Assembly (NCBI GenBank): GCA_040880125.1
Contig: JBBDJB010000030.1
Location: forward strand, 1-64,000
Direction of reading: 5' to 3'
DNA: 64,000 nt
Origin: JBBDJB01 sp040880125
Lineage (GTDB): Bacteria > Planctomycetota > Planctomycetia > Pirellulales > JBBDJB01
The notes below the pieces were generated by a model. That model was not told the DNA's origin, ran no database searches, and saw only the letters and a program-made list of their open reading frames with translations. A program made the position numbers and the translations under genes. Shown here one piece after another: positions 27,416-36,268 of the stretch (position 1 is the first letter of the stretch; each line of letters begins with the position of its first letter).

Positions 27416-28465
27416 GTGATGGCATCAGGCAAGCGGCAGTGGATGGCCAGCCTGGTTGCGCTGTGCCTCGCGGCAAGCGGGTGCCAGGGCTTCTTCGCGC
27501 CGGTCTCGCCCGTGCCGGTCAGTCCGCAGCCGCCGCCGCCCACCAGCGACGTCCCCCGAGAACTCGACAAGGTCACCCTTCCGCCGTACGTCATCGAGCC
27601 GCCCGACATCCTGCTGATCGACGCGGTCAAGCTCATCCCCAAGCCGCCTCACTACCTCGAGCCGCTCGACGTGCTGGCTATCCGCGCACCGGGAGCCTTT
27701 GCCACCGAGCCGATCTCCGGGCTGTACATCATCGATCCCAGCGGACGCGTGGAGCTGGGCGCGACCTACGGCGCGGTCGAAATCGCCGGCTTGACCGTCG
27801 ATGAAGCCAACTCGGCCATCGAGCAGCATCTGCAGAACATCCTCGCCTCGCCCCAGGTCTCCGTCTCGCTGGCCTCGTCGGCCATCAGTCAGCAGATCAG
27901 CGGACAGCACCTGGTCAAGTCCGACGGACGCATCAACCTGGGCGTGTACGGAACCGTCTACGTCGCTGGAATGACCATCGACGAGGTCACCGCGACCATC
28001 GAGACCCATCTGTCGCAGTGGCTGCAGGATCCCGAGGTGGTGGTCGACATCTTCACGTTCAACAGCAAGACTTACTGGATCGTCACCGAAGGGGCCGGCT
28101 TTGGCGACAGCGTGGCCGTGCGGCCGATCACGGGCGGCGAGACCGTCATGGACGCGGTCGCCTCGATCGGCGGCATCTCCCAGCTCTCGTCCGAGCAGAT
28201 GTACATCGCCCGGCCCGCCCCCGACGGAAGCTGTAAGCAGATCCTCGAGGTCGAGTGGGACGAGATCAAAAACGGCGTCTCGGCCACCAACTACCAGCTT
28301 CTGCCGGGCGACCGGCTGGTGATCGTCGAAGATCGCGTGCAGGCGATCGACTCCTGGATTTCGAAGGTCACACGGCCCTGGGAACGCATCTTCGGCTTCT
28401 CCCTGCTGGGCAGCCAGTCCATCCAGCGACTGGAGGCCTTCGGAAACGACGGACGACAGCAGTAA
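27416..28465 (+). CDS. Polysaccharide export lipoprotein, Wza-like (copy 1)
   Basis: A 349-residue outer-membrane export protein. The lipobox LAASGC (residue 23 as the lipidated cysteine) follows a charged start. Two polysaccharide-export beta regions (PPYVIEPPDILLI and PLDVLAIRAPG) and repeated SLBB-like units (LTVDEANSAIEQHL, MTIDEVTATIETHL) are visible. By family it forms the channel that lets exopolysaccharide leave the cell, with the Wzz/BY-kinase-like protein at 31836. Start GTG at 27416 or ATG at 27419. The amino acid sequence is identical to the copy at 36269. Confidence 0.9.
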   Translation: MMASGKRQWMASLVALCLAASGCQGFFAPVSPVPVSPQPPPPTSDVPRELDKVTLPPYVIEPPDILLIDAVKLIPKPPHYLEPLDVLAIRAPGAFATEPISGLYIIDPSGRVELGATYGAVEIAGLTVDEANSAIEQHLQNILASPQVSVSLASSAISQQISGQHLVKSDGRINLGVYGTVYVAGMTIDEVTATIETHLSQWLQDPEVVVDIFTFNSKTYWIVTEGAGFGDSVAVRPITGGETVMDAVASIGGISQLSSEQMYIARPAPDGSCKQILEVEWDEIKNGVSATNYQLLPGDRLVIVEDRVQAIDSWISKVTRPWERIFGFSLLGSQSIQRLEAFGNDGRQQ

Positions 28466-28551
28466 ACGCAATCTCCAGGATGCCGCGCGTACGTGCGGAA
28501 AAATCTGTGGCAATAACACGGCAGTCGACACTTAAAACGAAGGGTACACGG

Positions 28552-29487
28552 ATGACCTTCCACTCGCCGCGAAGTGCGTGGTTCTGGACGATTGCCGCGC
28601 TGGTCGGCGTGGGCAGCCTGATCGGTGGCAAGGCGATGCTCGCAGCGGGTGTATCGCTGCACCAACACGGTCCCTGCCCGACGAGTGTCGACGGCGTATG
28701 CATCCCCAATCGCGCGCAGTGGGGCTATTACCAAACCCAATGGCGAACGTGGCCGGGCGTCGCGCCGCAGCCGGCGGCGGTCGACGCGCCGCCTGAACTG
28801 CCTCCTGGCGTTTCACCGTTCGAGGCACCAAGCCCGGAAGAGGAAGCGATCGTGGTGCCGCCTCCGCCGACATCTGACGCCCCGGCCGTCGAACTGCCGG
28901 GACAAGCGCCTGCGGACCTGCCGCCCGGCGAAGGTGCTCTACCTGGCCAGGCGTTTCCGCCAGGAGAACTGCCCGAAGGCATGCCGCAGGATCAACTGCC
29001 CCGCGCGGAACTTCCCGATCCGTTCCAGGACGATGCGGTGCCGGGTGAGCAGGATCAACAGGATCCAGTGCCGGACTTGCCGCCGGAGCTGCAGGAACTG
29101 CTGCGTCAGCCTGAGGGCCAGCAGCCCTTCCCGGACTTCGGGCCTCCCGCCGGAGCGAATCCAGGCGGCGGTCTGGGCGCTGAAAAAATCGAATCCGCCG
29201 CGGAAGCGAACCCGTTGCGAACCGCCGCGCAGCCGCAACGCGGGACCGACATCGCCGCCAACTTCAAAGCGAGCTCCGCGGCCGGCTGGGAAGCGAGCCA
29301 GCCGACCCGCACCGAGCCGGCTCTGGCGGCCGGCCACGGCAATCCGCTGCGGCGACCCTCCGAGGGCGGCACCGGCGTGACCGTGCAACAGGCCTCGCAC
29401 GAGCAAGGCGTAACGCTGATCGCACCGTCCTCTAAGGAACCGACCCCCTCACCGGCGGCACGCCTCAATCCGCTGCGGGCGCGATAG
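28552..29487 (+). CDS. Secreted/anchored proline-rich protein with planctomycete YYxTxWRxWPG motif
   Basis: 311 residues. A membrane or signal segment (FWTIAALVGVGSLIGGKAML) is followed by GYYQTQWRTWPG, a motif I associate with uncharacterised planctomycete proteins, and then by a long Pro/Glu-rich low-complexity region and NPLRAR at the end. Two more NPLR motifs occur upstream (residues about 220 and 260), so a short repeated element may be present. It follows the first wza-like gene by 87 nt. Function unknown. Confidence 0.75.
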   Translation: MTFHSPRSAWFWTIAALVGVGSLIGGKAMLAAGVSLHQHGPCPTSVDGVCIPNRAQWGYYQTQWRTWPGVAPQPAAVDAPPELPPGVSPFEAPSPEEEAIVVPPPPTSDAPAVELPGQAPADLPPGEGALPGQAFPPGELPEGMPQDQLPRAELPDPFQDDAVPGEQDQQDPVPDLPPELQELLRQPEGQQPFPDFGPPAGANPGGGLGAEKIESAAEANPLRTAAQPQRGTDIAANFKASSAAGWEASQPTRTEPALAAGHGNPLRRPSEGGTGVTVQQASHEQGVTLIAPSSKEPTPSPAARLNPLRAR

Positions 29488-29798
29488 AGCATCACAGACG
29501 GCAAGCTCTGCACCATCGTCACCCGCGGCGCCACCGTCACTCCACTACGTGAGGGGCCTACGTGGATGGGGCCGCCGCATCGGCAAAGCGGCCGCTCGCT
29601 GCCAGCGGCCGCCCACCACGACCGCCTGTACCCCGTGGTTTGACAATTCCGGTGGCGAGGCTTAGGCTGAAATCAGGCGGCTGAAGGCGCGCGATTCGCT
29701 GCGCGCAGTCGCCGCCGTTTCTCTTGCGCCGTGCTTTTGAGGGTCGGGCTTTCGCTCCTCCCGCGACCGGAGATGTTCCTTTTGAACAGGTGAACTCA
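29488..29798. other. Intergenic region upstream of epsI-like gene
   Basis: 311 nt without a supported gene; I see no repeat of families A to E. An AACAGGTGAA ribosome site for the EpsI gene lies at the right edge. Confidence 0.4.
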
Positions 29799-30521
29799 AT
29801 GCTTCGCTTTCTTCCTGCGCTGCTCGCTGTGGCGCTGATAGTTTTTCTGGCGATCGTGCAAGGCTTGTGGTCGGACCGCTGGGCCAAGTCCAACATCGAC
29901 GCCCGCGAATTCGCCGCCCGACTGGGCGAAGTGCCGATGCAGATCGGCACCTGGCAGGGCGAAGATCAAGCGCAGGACGAGCGGGTGCTGCGTAGCGCCG
30001 GCGCCGTCGGCTCGGTCTCCCGCGTGTACACCAACACGCGTACCAGCGAGCAGGTGTCGGCGTTCATCGTGTGCGGTCACTCGCGCGACGTGGCGGGGCA
30101 TACGCCGGAGGAGTGCTACCCCGGCGCCGGTTTCACCCAGGAGGGACCGAGCCGCAAGCGAAACATCGAGACCGACGATCAGGTGGCGCAGTTCTACACG
30201 ACGACCTTCCGCAAGGAGTCGCCCGAGGGCGTGCAGCGGCTCCGCATCTACTGGGCCTGGTCGCGCACCCCGGGTTGGGAAGCGCCGAATTCGGCGCGGA
30301 TTGAATACGCGGGCGAGCGAGCCCTGTACAAAGTGTACCTGATCCATGACATCGCCCGCTCACGCGACACCGAAGCGGACAATCCCAGCATCAACTTCGC
30401 CCGCATCTTTCTGCCGGAGGTCACGCAGCGGCTGTACGGGGACCAAGCGGCAGGGGCCGAGGCCAGCGGCGACGTTCCGGCCGAATCATCGGCAGAGCCG
30501 GCCGAAGCCCCGGCCGCCTGA
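29799..30521 (+). CDS. Exosortase-associated EpsI family protein (DUF3485)
   Basis: 240 residues. A single N-terminal membrane helix (MLRFLPALLAVALIVFLAIV) is followed by an EpsI domain with the signature GHTPEECYPGAGF and IYWAWSRTPGWEAPNSARI. EpsI proteins are found only with exosortases, alone or fused to them; they probably assist sorting or polymer linkage at the membrane. The real start is the ATG at 29799 after AACAGGTG. The exosortase gene is 4 kb away on the other strand. The C-terminus ends in an Ala/Glu-rich tail. Confidence 0.88.
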   Translation: MLRFLPALLAVALIVFLAIVQGLWSDRWAKSNIDAREFAARLGEVPMQIGTWQGEDQAQDERVLRSAGAVGSVSRVYTNTRTSEQVSAFIVCGHSRDVAGHTPEECYPGAGFTQEGPSRKRNIETDDQVAQFYTTTFRKESPEGVQRLRIYWAWSRTPGWEAPNSARIEYAGERALYKVYLIHDIARSRDTEADNPSINFARIFLPEVTQRLYGDQAAGAEASGDVPAESSAEPAEAPAA

Positions 30522-30625
30522 CTGGGCATCTGGTCTGCTCGGATGCATGGCCGCGCGACGGATGCGGCTCCGCCGTGCATGCGTTCGAACGGCTTGGCGG
30601 CAGAACTCTCGCGAGCACCGTGCCA

Positions 30626-31054
30626 TCAATCGCGATGCACGTCAACCTGTTGACTGCGATCCGGCAGCGGCACGCGCTGCGCCCGGGACCACAGCTGCTC
30701 CAGGGCATAAAACTCCCGCGTCGGCTGGTCGAACAAGTGGACGACCACATTGCCGTAATCGAGCAGAATCCAGCGGCTCTCGCTGTATCCTTCGATGTGG
30801 AGCCGCTGATCGCCCAGTTCAACTTCCAGGACATGGTCGATCTGTTCGCTGATCGCGTGCAGTTGCCGGCGGCTGGCTCCAGTGGCCAGCACAAAGTAGT
30901 CGAACAGCGGCGTAATCTCCCGCATGTCGAGAACGACGACGTCTCGCCCGCGGTTGTCCTCGGCCGTTTGCGCCGCTGCGATGGCGAGCTGCAGACTGCG
31001 CTCCGATTGAGATTGGGAAAAATGTTCTCGCTCGACGATAGAGCTCCTCACCAT
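30626..31054 (-). CDS. rsfS: Ribosomal silencing factor RsfS
   Basis: 142 residues of the RsfS/Iojap family, which binds ribosomal protein L14 and blocks subunit joining in starving cells. Family marks include DIRE-like VVVLDMREITPLFDYFVLATG, SRRQLHAISEQI, and ESRWILLDYGNVVVHLFDQPTREFYALEQLW. Length is normal. It is convergent with the epsI-like gene and unrelated to the exopolysaccharide function. Confidence 0.95.
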   Translation of the reverse strand: MVRSSIVEREHFSQSQSERSLQLAIAAAQTAEDNRGRDVVVLDMREITPLFDYFVLATGASRRQLHAISEQIDHVLEVELGDQRLHIEGYSESRWILLDYGNVVVHLFDQPTREFYALEQLWSRAQRVPLPDRSQQVDVHRD

Positions 31055-31208
31055 GGGTTCCTCATGTCGTGAATCGTTGCGCGCGGTCGCCCACGCGCTG
31101 GCGTCTTTTTATTCTATACACGCCGCGTGGCGGGCGACTACCCGCCACGTGCGACTTCCCCGCCGGTGTATTGCGGGCGATGGCGGTTTATGCCGCCGCC
31201 ACCGATGG

Positions 31209-31214
31209 TATAAT
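31209..31214 (+). promoter_or_regulatory. -10 element upstream of the peroxiredoxin gene
   Basis: A perfect TATAAT 54 nt ahead of the ATG at 31268. The -35 region (GTTTAT at 31186-31191, 17-nt spacing) is weak. Confidence 0.4.
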
Positions 31215-31267
31215 CGCACTTTTTGGCTCGCGGACCCCCTGGATCCAACCCGCTCAGGACACGACGC

Positions 31268-31741
31268 ATGGCCGAATGGATCGAAGCCGGGCAGCAGGCA
31301 CCGGCATTTACGCTGCCGGCGGACGACGGCCGTAAGGTGAAGCTGGACGATTTTCGCGGAAAGCCGGTCGTCCTGTACTTCTATCCCAAAGACGACACGC
31401 CCGGCTGCACCCGCGAGGCGTGCGCGTTTCGCGATCAGCACCGGCAGCTTACCGAGCGGGGGATCGTGGTGTTGGGCGTCAGCCCCGACGATGTCGACAG
31501 CCACGGGCAGTTTCGCGACAAGTACCAGCTCAACTTCCCTCTGCTGGCCGACGTCGATCACCGCGTCGCGGAACAGTACGGTGCGTGGCGCGAGATCAAC
31601 CGTTACGGCAAGAAGTCGTGGGGCATCCAGCGGAGCACGTACCTGATCGACGGTGACGGCCGGGTGGCCAAGGTCTGGAAGCGCGTCCAGGTCGACGGCC
31701 ACGACCGGCAAGTGCTCGACGCGGCCCGGGAGCTGGAGTAG
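31268..31741 (+). CDS. bcp: Thioredoxin-dependent peroxiredoxin (Bcp/PrxQ type)
   Basis: 157 residues. The peroxidatic Cys47 and resolving Cys52 are in DDTPGCTREACAFRD, the spacing of the atypical 2-Cys Bcp/PrxQ group. It reduces hydroperoxides in the cytoplasm. The ATG at 31268 gives the usual start of the fold (WIEAGQQAPAFTLPADDG); 15 extra codons upstream are not conserved-looking. Confidence 0.93.
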   Translation: MAEWIEAGQQAPAFTLPADDGRKVKLDDFRGKPVVLYFYPKDDTPGCTREACAFRDQHRQLTERGIVVLGVSPDDVDSHGQFRDKYQLNFPLLADVDHRVAEQYGAWREINRYGKKSWGIQRSTYLIDGDGRVAKVWKRVQVDGHDRQVLDAARELE

Positions 31742-31749
31742 CAACACCG

Positions 31750-31811
31750 CCCTCTGCCCACCGTGGAGAGGGCTGGGGAAAGGGGTGTAGCTGGACTCGT
31801 GAGAGTTCAGC
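31750..31811 (+). repeat. Family A variant and family D repeats
   Basis: 31750-31785 is a diverged family A copy (CCCTCTGCCCACCGTGGAGAG then GGCTGGGGAAAGGG) and 31787-31811 is family D (GTAGCTGGACTC, GAGAGTTCAGC). They fill the convergent gap before the 3' end of the BY-kinase-like gene. Confidence 0.6.
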
Positions 31812-31835
31812 CGAATCCTGGGCATCTGAACAAAG

Positions 31836-34103
31836 CTATTTCGTCGCGGCCGACTCCGGCGCGGCCAGACGCAGCCGCTGGACGCGGTTGCAGGGCTTGA
31901 CGGCGACACCGTTGAGCACCGAGCCTAAAACGCGAATGCCGACGCTCCGCAGCATCTCCGAGGCTTCGTGAATCCGCGGCACGCGGCTGAAGTCGCGGAC
32001 CACCGAGAGGATCGCCCCGTCGGTGTACTGGCCCATGATCAGCGAGTCGGACAGGTTCAGCACCGGCGCCGAATCGACGATCACGAAGTCGTATTCGTTG
32101 CGCAGCTTGTCGAAGATCGGCTGGGCCTGATCGCGGGCCAGGGCCTGGATGGCCGTGACATCGCAATAACCGGCGGTCATCAGCCACAACCCTTCGGCGT
32201 GCGTGGGCCGAATGACGTCCTCGACGTCCACCTCCGCCCGCAACACCTCGCACATGCCGTCGTTCACCGGCACGTCGAACAGCATGTGCAGGCTGGGGTG
32301 GCGCAGGTCGCCGTCCACCAGCAGAGTCCGCCGACCGGCGCGGGCCAGGCTGGCGGCGAGCTGGCTGGCCACGGTGGTGCGGCCTTCATGCTCGCCGGGG
32401 CTGGTCACCATCACCACTTTCGTATTCGACGTCGAGCTGGCGTGCATCAGGGCGGTGCGCACCCCGTCGATTGACTCGGTCAGCACGGCCAGCACCGGAT
32501 CACTGTCGTCATTGCTGCGGCGAACGGCCAGGCGCGGAAGGTTGCCGACCACGCGGATTCCCAAGCCCTCATCCATCTGCGAGGCGCCGTTGAGCTTCTT
32601 GTGGCGGTATTCGAACAGGGCCACCGCAAAGCAGGTGAGACCCAACCCAAACAGGCCGCCGAAGGTCACCATGATCGTCCGCTGGAGGGTGTTATAGCCG
32701 GGCGTGGGGATGGCCCTTTCATACACCTCGATACGCTCGCCGGCGGCTCGCTCGATGTCCAGAGTCGCGATCTTGTTCTGCATCGTTTCGGCCAGTTTAG
32801 TCTTGGTATCTATCTGGCCCTGGATCTGGTCCGCTTCAAGCGAGCGTTCGAGGCGATCCTTCAGCTCCTCGGTCTTCGTTTCGATCTCGTCAACCGTCTT
32901 GGCCAGCAGACCTTGATATTTGTTAATTCGGAATTTCGCCGCTTCCTTTTGGAGCTGAAATGCGCTGGAGGGCTCCCGAGTGAGACCCTGGCGCCACTGC
33001 TCCGCCAACTCTCTTTCTCGCTGACTTTTATCGGCTTGGAGCTTTGCAATCTGCTGCTTGTAGCCCGCGAGGTGCTCGGCGTCGGGGCGTCGGGCCGATA
33101 CAAGAGAACTGTCGCGGACAATTAACGCCGTCAGTTGGTTGATTTGGAGCTGGTAGATCTGAGCCTTGGGATCCTCGCTGACCGCTTTCTGGATGTATTG
33201 TTCCTGGTACAAGGGATTCTGTTGCTGCACGCTGGCAGCTTCGATCGCCCATTGATCCTGAAAGATCTGCCTTTCATATTCGAACTTTTGCCGGCCGAGC
33301 TGCTCCAATTCCGTCTGCAGTTGTGCACGATCGACGCCCGCTCCGGGTGCGTCCGGTGCGTTGGCCTCCAAGGCCGTTTGGCGGTGCCGTGCGAAAAGTG
33401 CCATGATCTGGTCATTGAGGGTATCCACGGATCCTTGCAAGAGAACCACCTGGTTCATCCTCCGTTGTCGTGCGAGATCGACCACTTCGGACATGTATGC
33501 GTCGACTACCGAGTTCACAACCCGGACCGCATCCTGCGCGTTCTCAAGTTCGGTTACGACGTACATGAACTCAGCGCCCGTGGGGAACCCGGCCTCCACG
33601 TTATCCTTCAACCACGCCGCGCGTTCGTTCTCGGGTACGTCCCGCAGAACCTCGGGCAATCCCTGACGGCTCAAACTCGTAAGCGCGGATTGCAGCACGA
33701 TGTTACTCTTGACGTAGTCCAACTGGGTCTTCTTGAAGACCTCGAAGTCCGGGTCGCCCGAATCCACCGAGAAGGCCATGCGGGGTGGCCGGCTGGCGAC
33801 AATGATCGTCGAGGTGGCCGTCGTGACCGAGGGGGTCAAGAACCAGACGAGTACCGCCAGGGCGCCGCCGAACAGCAGCCCCAGGCCCGCAGCCAGCACC
33901 CAGCGACGACGAAGCGAGTGCAGCAGCCAGATGGGATCCATCGAGTTGGAGAGGATTTCGGGCGTAGTGGGAGGAATGCCCAGTCCGCCCGGGTGGGCCA
34001 CCCCATGTCCAACGACGATGAGCCCCTCGCCGCCGTTGGAGTCGGCGACGAGCGAGTGGGTCGAGCCGTTTCCCGAATTATGATGTTTAGCGTCGGATGC
34101 CAT
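31836..34103 (-). CDS. Wzz/Wzc-like polysaccharide co-polymerase with BY-kinase-like domain
   Basis: 755 residues: a polar N-terminus, a first membrane helix (LAAGLGLLFGGALAVLVWFL), a long periplasmic coiled-coil region, a second helix (MVTFGGLFGLGLTCFAVALF) and a C-terminal P-loop domain. Walker A' LLVDGDLRHP (Asp597, Asp599, Arg601) and Walker B FVIVDSAP (Asp677) are normal. Walker A reads GEHEGRTT: Arg575 replaces the lysine that binds ATP. The C-terminus lacks the tyrosine cluster of Wzc. So chain-length control is likely while kinase activity is doubtful. The start at 34103 has GGGGAGAG 8 nt ahead. Confidence 0.88.
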   Translation of the reverse strand: MASDAKHHNSGNGSTHSLVADSNGGEGLIVVGHGVAHPGGLGIPPTTPEILSNSMDPIWLLHSLRRRWVLAAGLGLLFGGALAVLVWFLTPSVTTATSTIIVASRPPRMAFSVDSGDPDFEVFKKTQLDYVKSNIVLQSALTSLSRQGLPEVLRDVPENERAAWLKDNVEAGFPTGAEFMYVVTELENAQDAVRVVNSVVDAYMSEVVDLARQRRMNQVVLLQGSVDTLNDQIMALFARHRQTALEANAPDAPGAGVDRAQLQTELEQLGRQKFEYERQIFQDQWAIEAASVQQQNPLYQEQYIQKAVSEDPKAQIYQLQINQLTALIVRDSSLVSARRPDAEHLAGYKQQIAKLQADKSQRERELAEQWRQGLTREPSSAFQLQKEAAKFRINKYQGLLAKTVDEIETKTEELKDRLERSLEADQIQGQIDTKTKLAETMQNKIATLDIERAAGERIEVYERAIPTPGYNTLQRTIMVTFGGLFGLGLTCFAVALFEYRHKKLNGASQMDEGLGIRVVGNLPRLAVRRSNDDSDPVLAVLTESIDGVRTALMHASSTSNTKVVMVTSPGEHEGRTTVASQLAASLARAGRRTLLVDGDLRHPSLHMLFDVPVNDGMCEVLRAEVDVEDVIRPTHAEGLWLMTAGYCDVTAIQALARDQAQPIFDKLRNEYDFVIVDSAPVLNLSDSLIMGQYTDGAILSVVRDFSRVPRIHEASEMLRSVGIRVLGSVLNGVAVKPCNRVQRLRLAAPESAATK

Positions 34104-34392
34104 ATCGAATCTCTCCCCGGAGAAAGCGGCCCGCCTGGACCCGATGCGCTGCCCCTGACAGCACGACTTGGCCTGACGGCACAACTACGCAAAATCTTGA
34201 CTCTAGCACTGGGCCCCTTCGTCACGCAACTGGCGGACCAGTCGTCCTGTGCCGCGTGGCAGGTGGTCGTAAGCCCAGTCGGCGGCGGTCTTAGCGACGT
34301 GCCGACCGCGGAACGCATGGCACCCGCCTTTGTGGCGAATCTGCAACAGGCGTCCTGCGAGAGCCACGTCGCCCGCCCGCTGCCAGGCGGCG
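34104..34392. other. Gap between exosortase and BY-kinase-like genes
   Basis: 289 nt; both genes are on the minus strand, exosortase first. No gene or dispersed repeat seen. Contains the Shine-Dalgarno of the downstream gene. Confidence 0.4.
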
Positions 34393-35385
34393 CTACCGGC
34401 CCGGCACGGGTATATTCGACCGCGGCTTCCCACCGGGGACGCCCACCCTGACCAGCTCGGGGGTGCCCTCGTCGATCACCAGTTTCGAAAGGACGAACAG
34501 TTCGACGTAGAGCATCCCCAGCGCCAGGGGCATCATGAACCAACCGGCCCAGTCGTGGAAAAAGTTCTTCGCGAATTCGCTCTCGCCGGCCACCATGAAC
34601 AGCACGCCCGTCACGGTGATGCGGATCATATTTACCGCCAGTGCGATCGGCACGGCGCTGAGCAGGATCACGAGCTGATCCCACCAGGGACGCTTGACGA
34701 CCAGCACGATGGCGATGGCCATGGCGACGAAGATGCTCAGCATTCGCAAACCGCTGCAGGCATCGACCACGCCCATCTCCATCTCTCCGATGTTGATGAC
34801 GTTTCCTTCGCGATGCGCGGCAATGCCCAGCGTCTGCAGCATAAAGGTACTGGCGACGGTGGCCACCTGCTGCAGGCTGGCCAGCACGCTACGTTTGACG
34901 AAGTCCGGCAGCGGGAACATGAAGACGAGAAACGCGACCGCCGGACCGGCCCAACGCATCATCTTCCAGCCGCCCACCAGCAGGAACAGCCCGGCCAGGC
35001 TGGGGACGAACGAAACCATGTCGACGGTGACGATGGCGAATCGGGTGCCGATCATCCGCATCCCCAGGCCGGCTGCCAACAAACCAAGTCCGGCCCAGCG
35101 GGCCCACATCGTTGGCTTGCTAAACGGTTCGTAACGAAGCGCCAGCAGCACCACCATGAACAGCGGCACCAGGTAGCCGTGCGAGTACAGCGGGTTGTCC
35201 CACGAGCCGGCGGTCTCCACCAGCGTGTTCCAATACGACCAGACCAGGGCCGCCGTTAAGCCCAGCAGAGCCAGCGCCGGATAGAGCTGATCCGGACTGC
35301 GCAGGAACTGCTGGAACTGTTCTTGCAAGGACGCTGGCGGAGGGGACGACGTTCGCGACGACTGGGAGCCCGGGGCTTTACTCAT
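34393..35385 (-). CDS. Exosortase (exosortase/archaeosortase family transpeptidase)
   Basis: 330 residues with about eight membrane helices. The catalytic triad of the family is seen: Cys210 in VVDACSGLRM, Arg255 in NMIRIT and His277 in FFHDWAGW. Exosortases cut proteins with a C-terminal PEP-CTERM signal and probably attach them to a surface polymer. The three PEP-CTERM proteins at 44504-47815 are candidate substrates, and EpsI (29799) its partner. A Ser/Pro-rich cytoplasmic N-terminus of about 30 residues precedes the first helix. I cannot name the subfamily. Confidence 0.92.
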   Translation of the reverse strand: MSKAPGSQSSRTSSPPPASLQEQFQQFLRSPDQLYPALALLGLTAALVWSYWNTLVETAGSWDNPLYSHGYLVPLFMVVLLALRYEPFSKPTMWARWAGLGLLAAGLGMRMIGTRFAIVTVDMVSFVPSLAGLFLLVGGWKMMRWAGPAVAFLVFMFPLPDFVKRSVLASLQQVATVASTFMLQTLGIAAHREGNVINIGEMEMGVVDACSGLRMLSIFVAMAIAIVLVVKRPWWDQLVILLSAVPIALAVNMIRITVTGVLFMVAGESEFAKNFFHDWAGWFMMPLALGMLYVELFVLSKLVIDEGTPELVRVGVPGGKPRSNIPVPGR

Positions 35386-36038
35386 CGTTTGCGTTCAGCC
35401 TTGTTTTGGTGTCGTGATGCGTGAGCTAGGGGCGGAAAAATCGCCAAACTGATGAAGGCACAAGAAAACCGTTGAAAGCACAAGAAAAGCGGAGCCGACT
35501 GCTGCCGTGCTGCCGGTGTCGTGCAATGAGCATAAAACCACGGCACCGCATCCTTGGATTCGCGAGCGAGCGTTGGACGCGACTTCATCTGGTGCCCGAG
35601 ATTACGCGATTGCCCTGTTTTCCCTAACTCGCGAGCGCCCGATGGGGCGGATCCTGCGCGTCCGGGCGACTTTGCTGCCGGACGGCCTCTTGCAATCGTA
35701 GGCATTTCGAACTGGTAGTGTCAGAACCAAACTTGAGAATAAGCGGGGCCGCAAATTCTGTCAAACGATTTGCAGCCGCTGTAAGTGGAGTCCACACGCC
35801 AAGTTGGCGTGGTGCGCCGGGCCGCACAATCCGGAAATTCCGATCGCGTGCAGAGCCGCCAAGCGTGCCCGCCAACGAGCAAGCAAGTGCCTCACCGCGG
35901 GCGGTCGGCGATCGATTCGCCCGTGTGGCGGAAGCTAGGGGCGGCGGAATGGCCTTAAGGTTCTGAGAAGACTTTACCGATTGTTAGAGCTGTAGCGGTT
36001 GTGTGGGAGGGGTCGGTGTGCCTGCCGGCACGGACTTC

Positions 36039-36080
36039 CTTGTCTCGGCAAGTTGATGGCTTGTCTCGGCAAGTTGATGG
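36039..36080 (+). repeat. Tandem 21-bp direct repeat, two units
   Basis: The unit CTTGTCTCGGCAAGTTGATG plus G occurs twice back to back, at 36039-36059 and 36060-36080. Each contains a small inverted repeat (CTTG...CAAG). It is missing upstream of the other wza-like copy. Confidence 0.85.
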
Positions 36081-36119
36081 AGTTGAGAGCGGCCCGCTGG
36101 CACAGACATTGGCGAAAAA

Positions 36120-36224
36120 ACCCTCTCCCCGGCCCTCTCCCAAAGGGAGAGGGAGATTGATGGCGGCCCTTTCCAAAGGGAGAGGGAGATTCGATGGTGG
36201 CCCTTTCCCTGTGGGAGAGGGAGC
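36120..36224. repeat. Cluster of family A repeats in the leader of wza-like copy 2
   Basis: One complete copy (36120-36155), one half copy (TTTCCAAAGGGAGAGGGAG around 36170-36188) and a second half copy (36202-36224), separated by near-identical GATTGATGGCGGCCC / GATTCGATGGTGGCCC. Local expansion of the repeat relative to copy 1 is evident. Confidence 0.75.
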
Positions 36225-36268
36225 ATGGTGTGGTCCTGGTCATGGGTGGTCCTGGTATTGAGGTCTAG

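Larger units (their letters stand above)
27118..28467 (+). repeat. Duplicated segment, copy 1 (wza-like gene and leader)
   Basis: 27118-27201 matches 35943-36026 with two mismatches, and 27340-28467 matches 36193-37320 without any difference I could find (1128 bp). Between the two blocks the copies differ. The identity ends two nucleotides after the stop codon. Confidence 0.92.
35386..36268. other. Divergent intergenic region between exosortase and second wza-like gene
   Basis: About 880 nt, no gene supported; short frames here lack family features. It contains the shared promoter-type block (35943-36026), a 21-bp tandem repeat (36039-36080) and family A repeats (36120-36224). Confidence 0.55.

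Noticed and set aside
35382..35705. 107-codon frame upstream of the exosortase gene
   Set aside because: Overlaps the exosortase start and lacks any recognisable feature.
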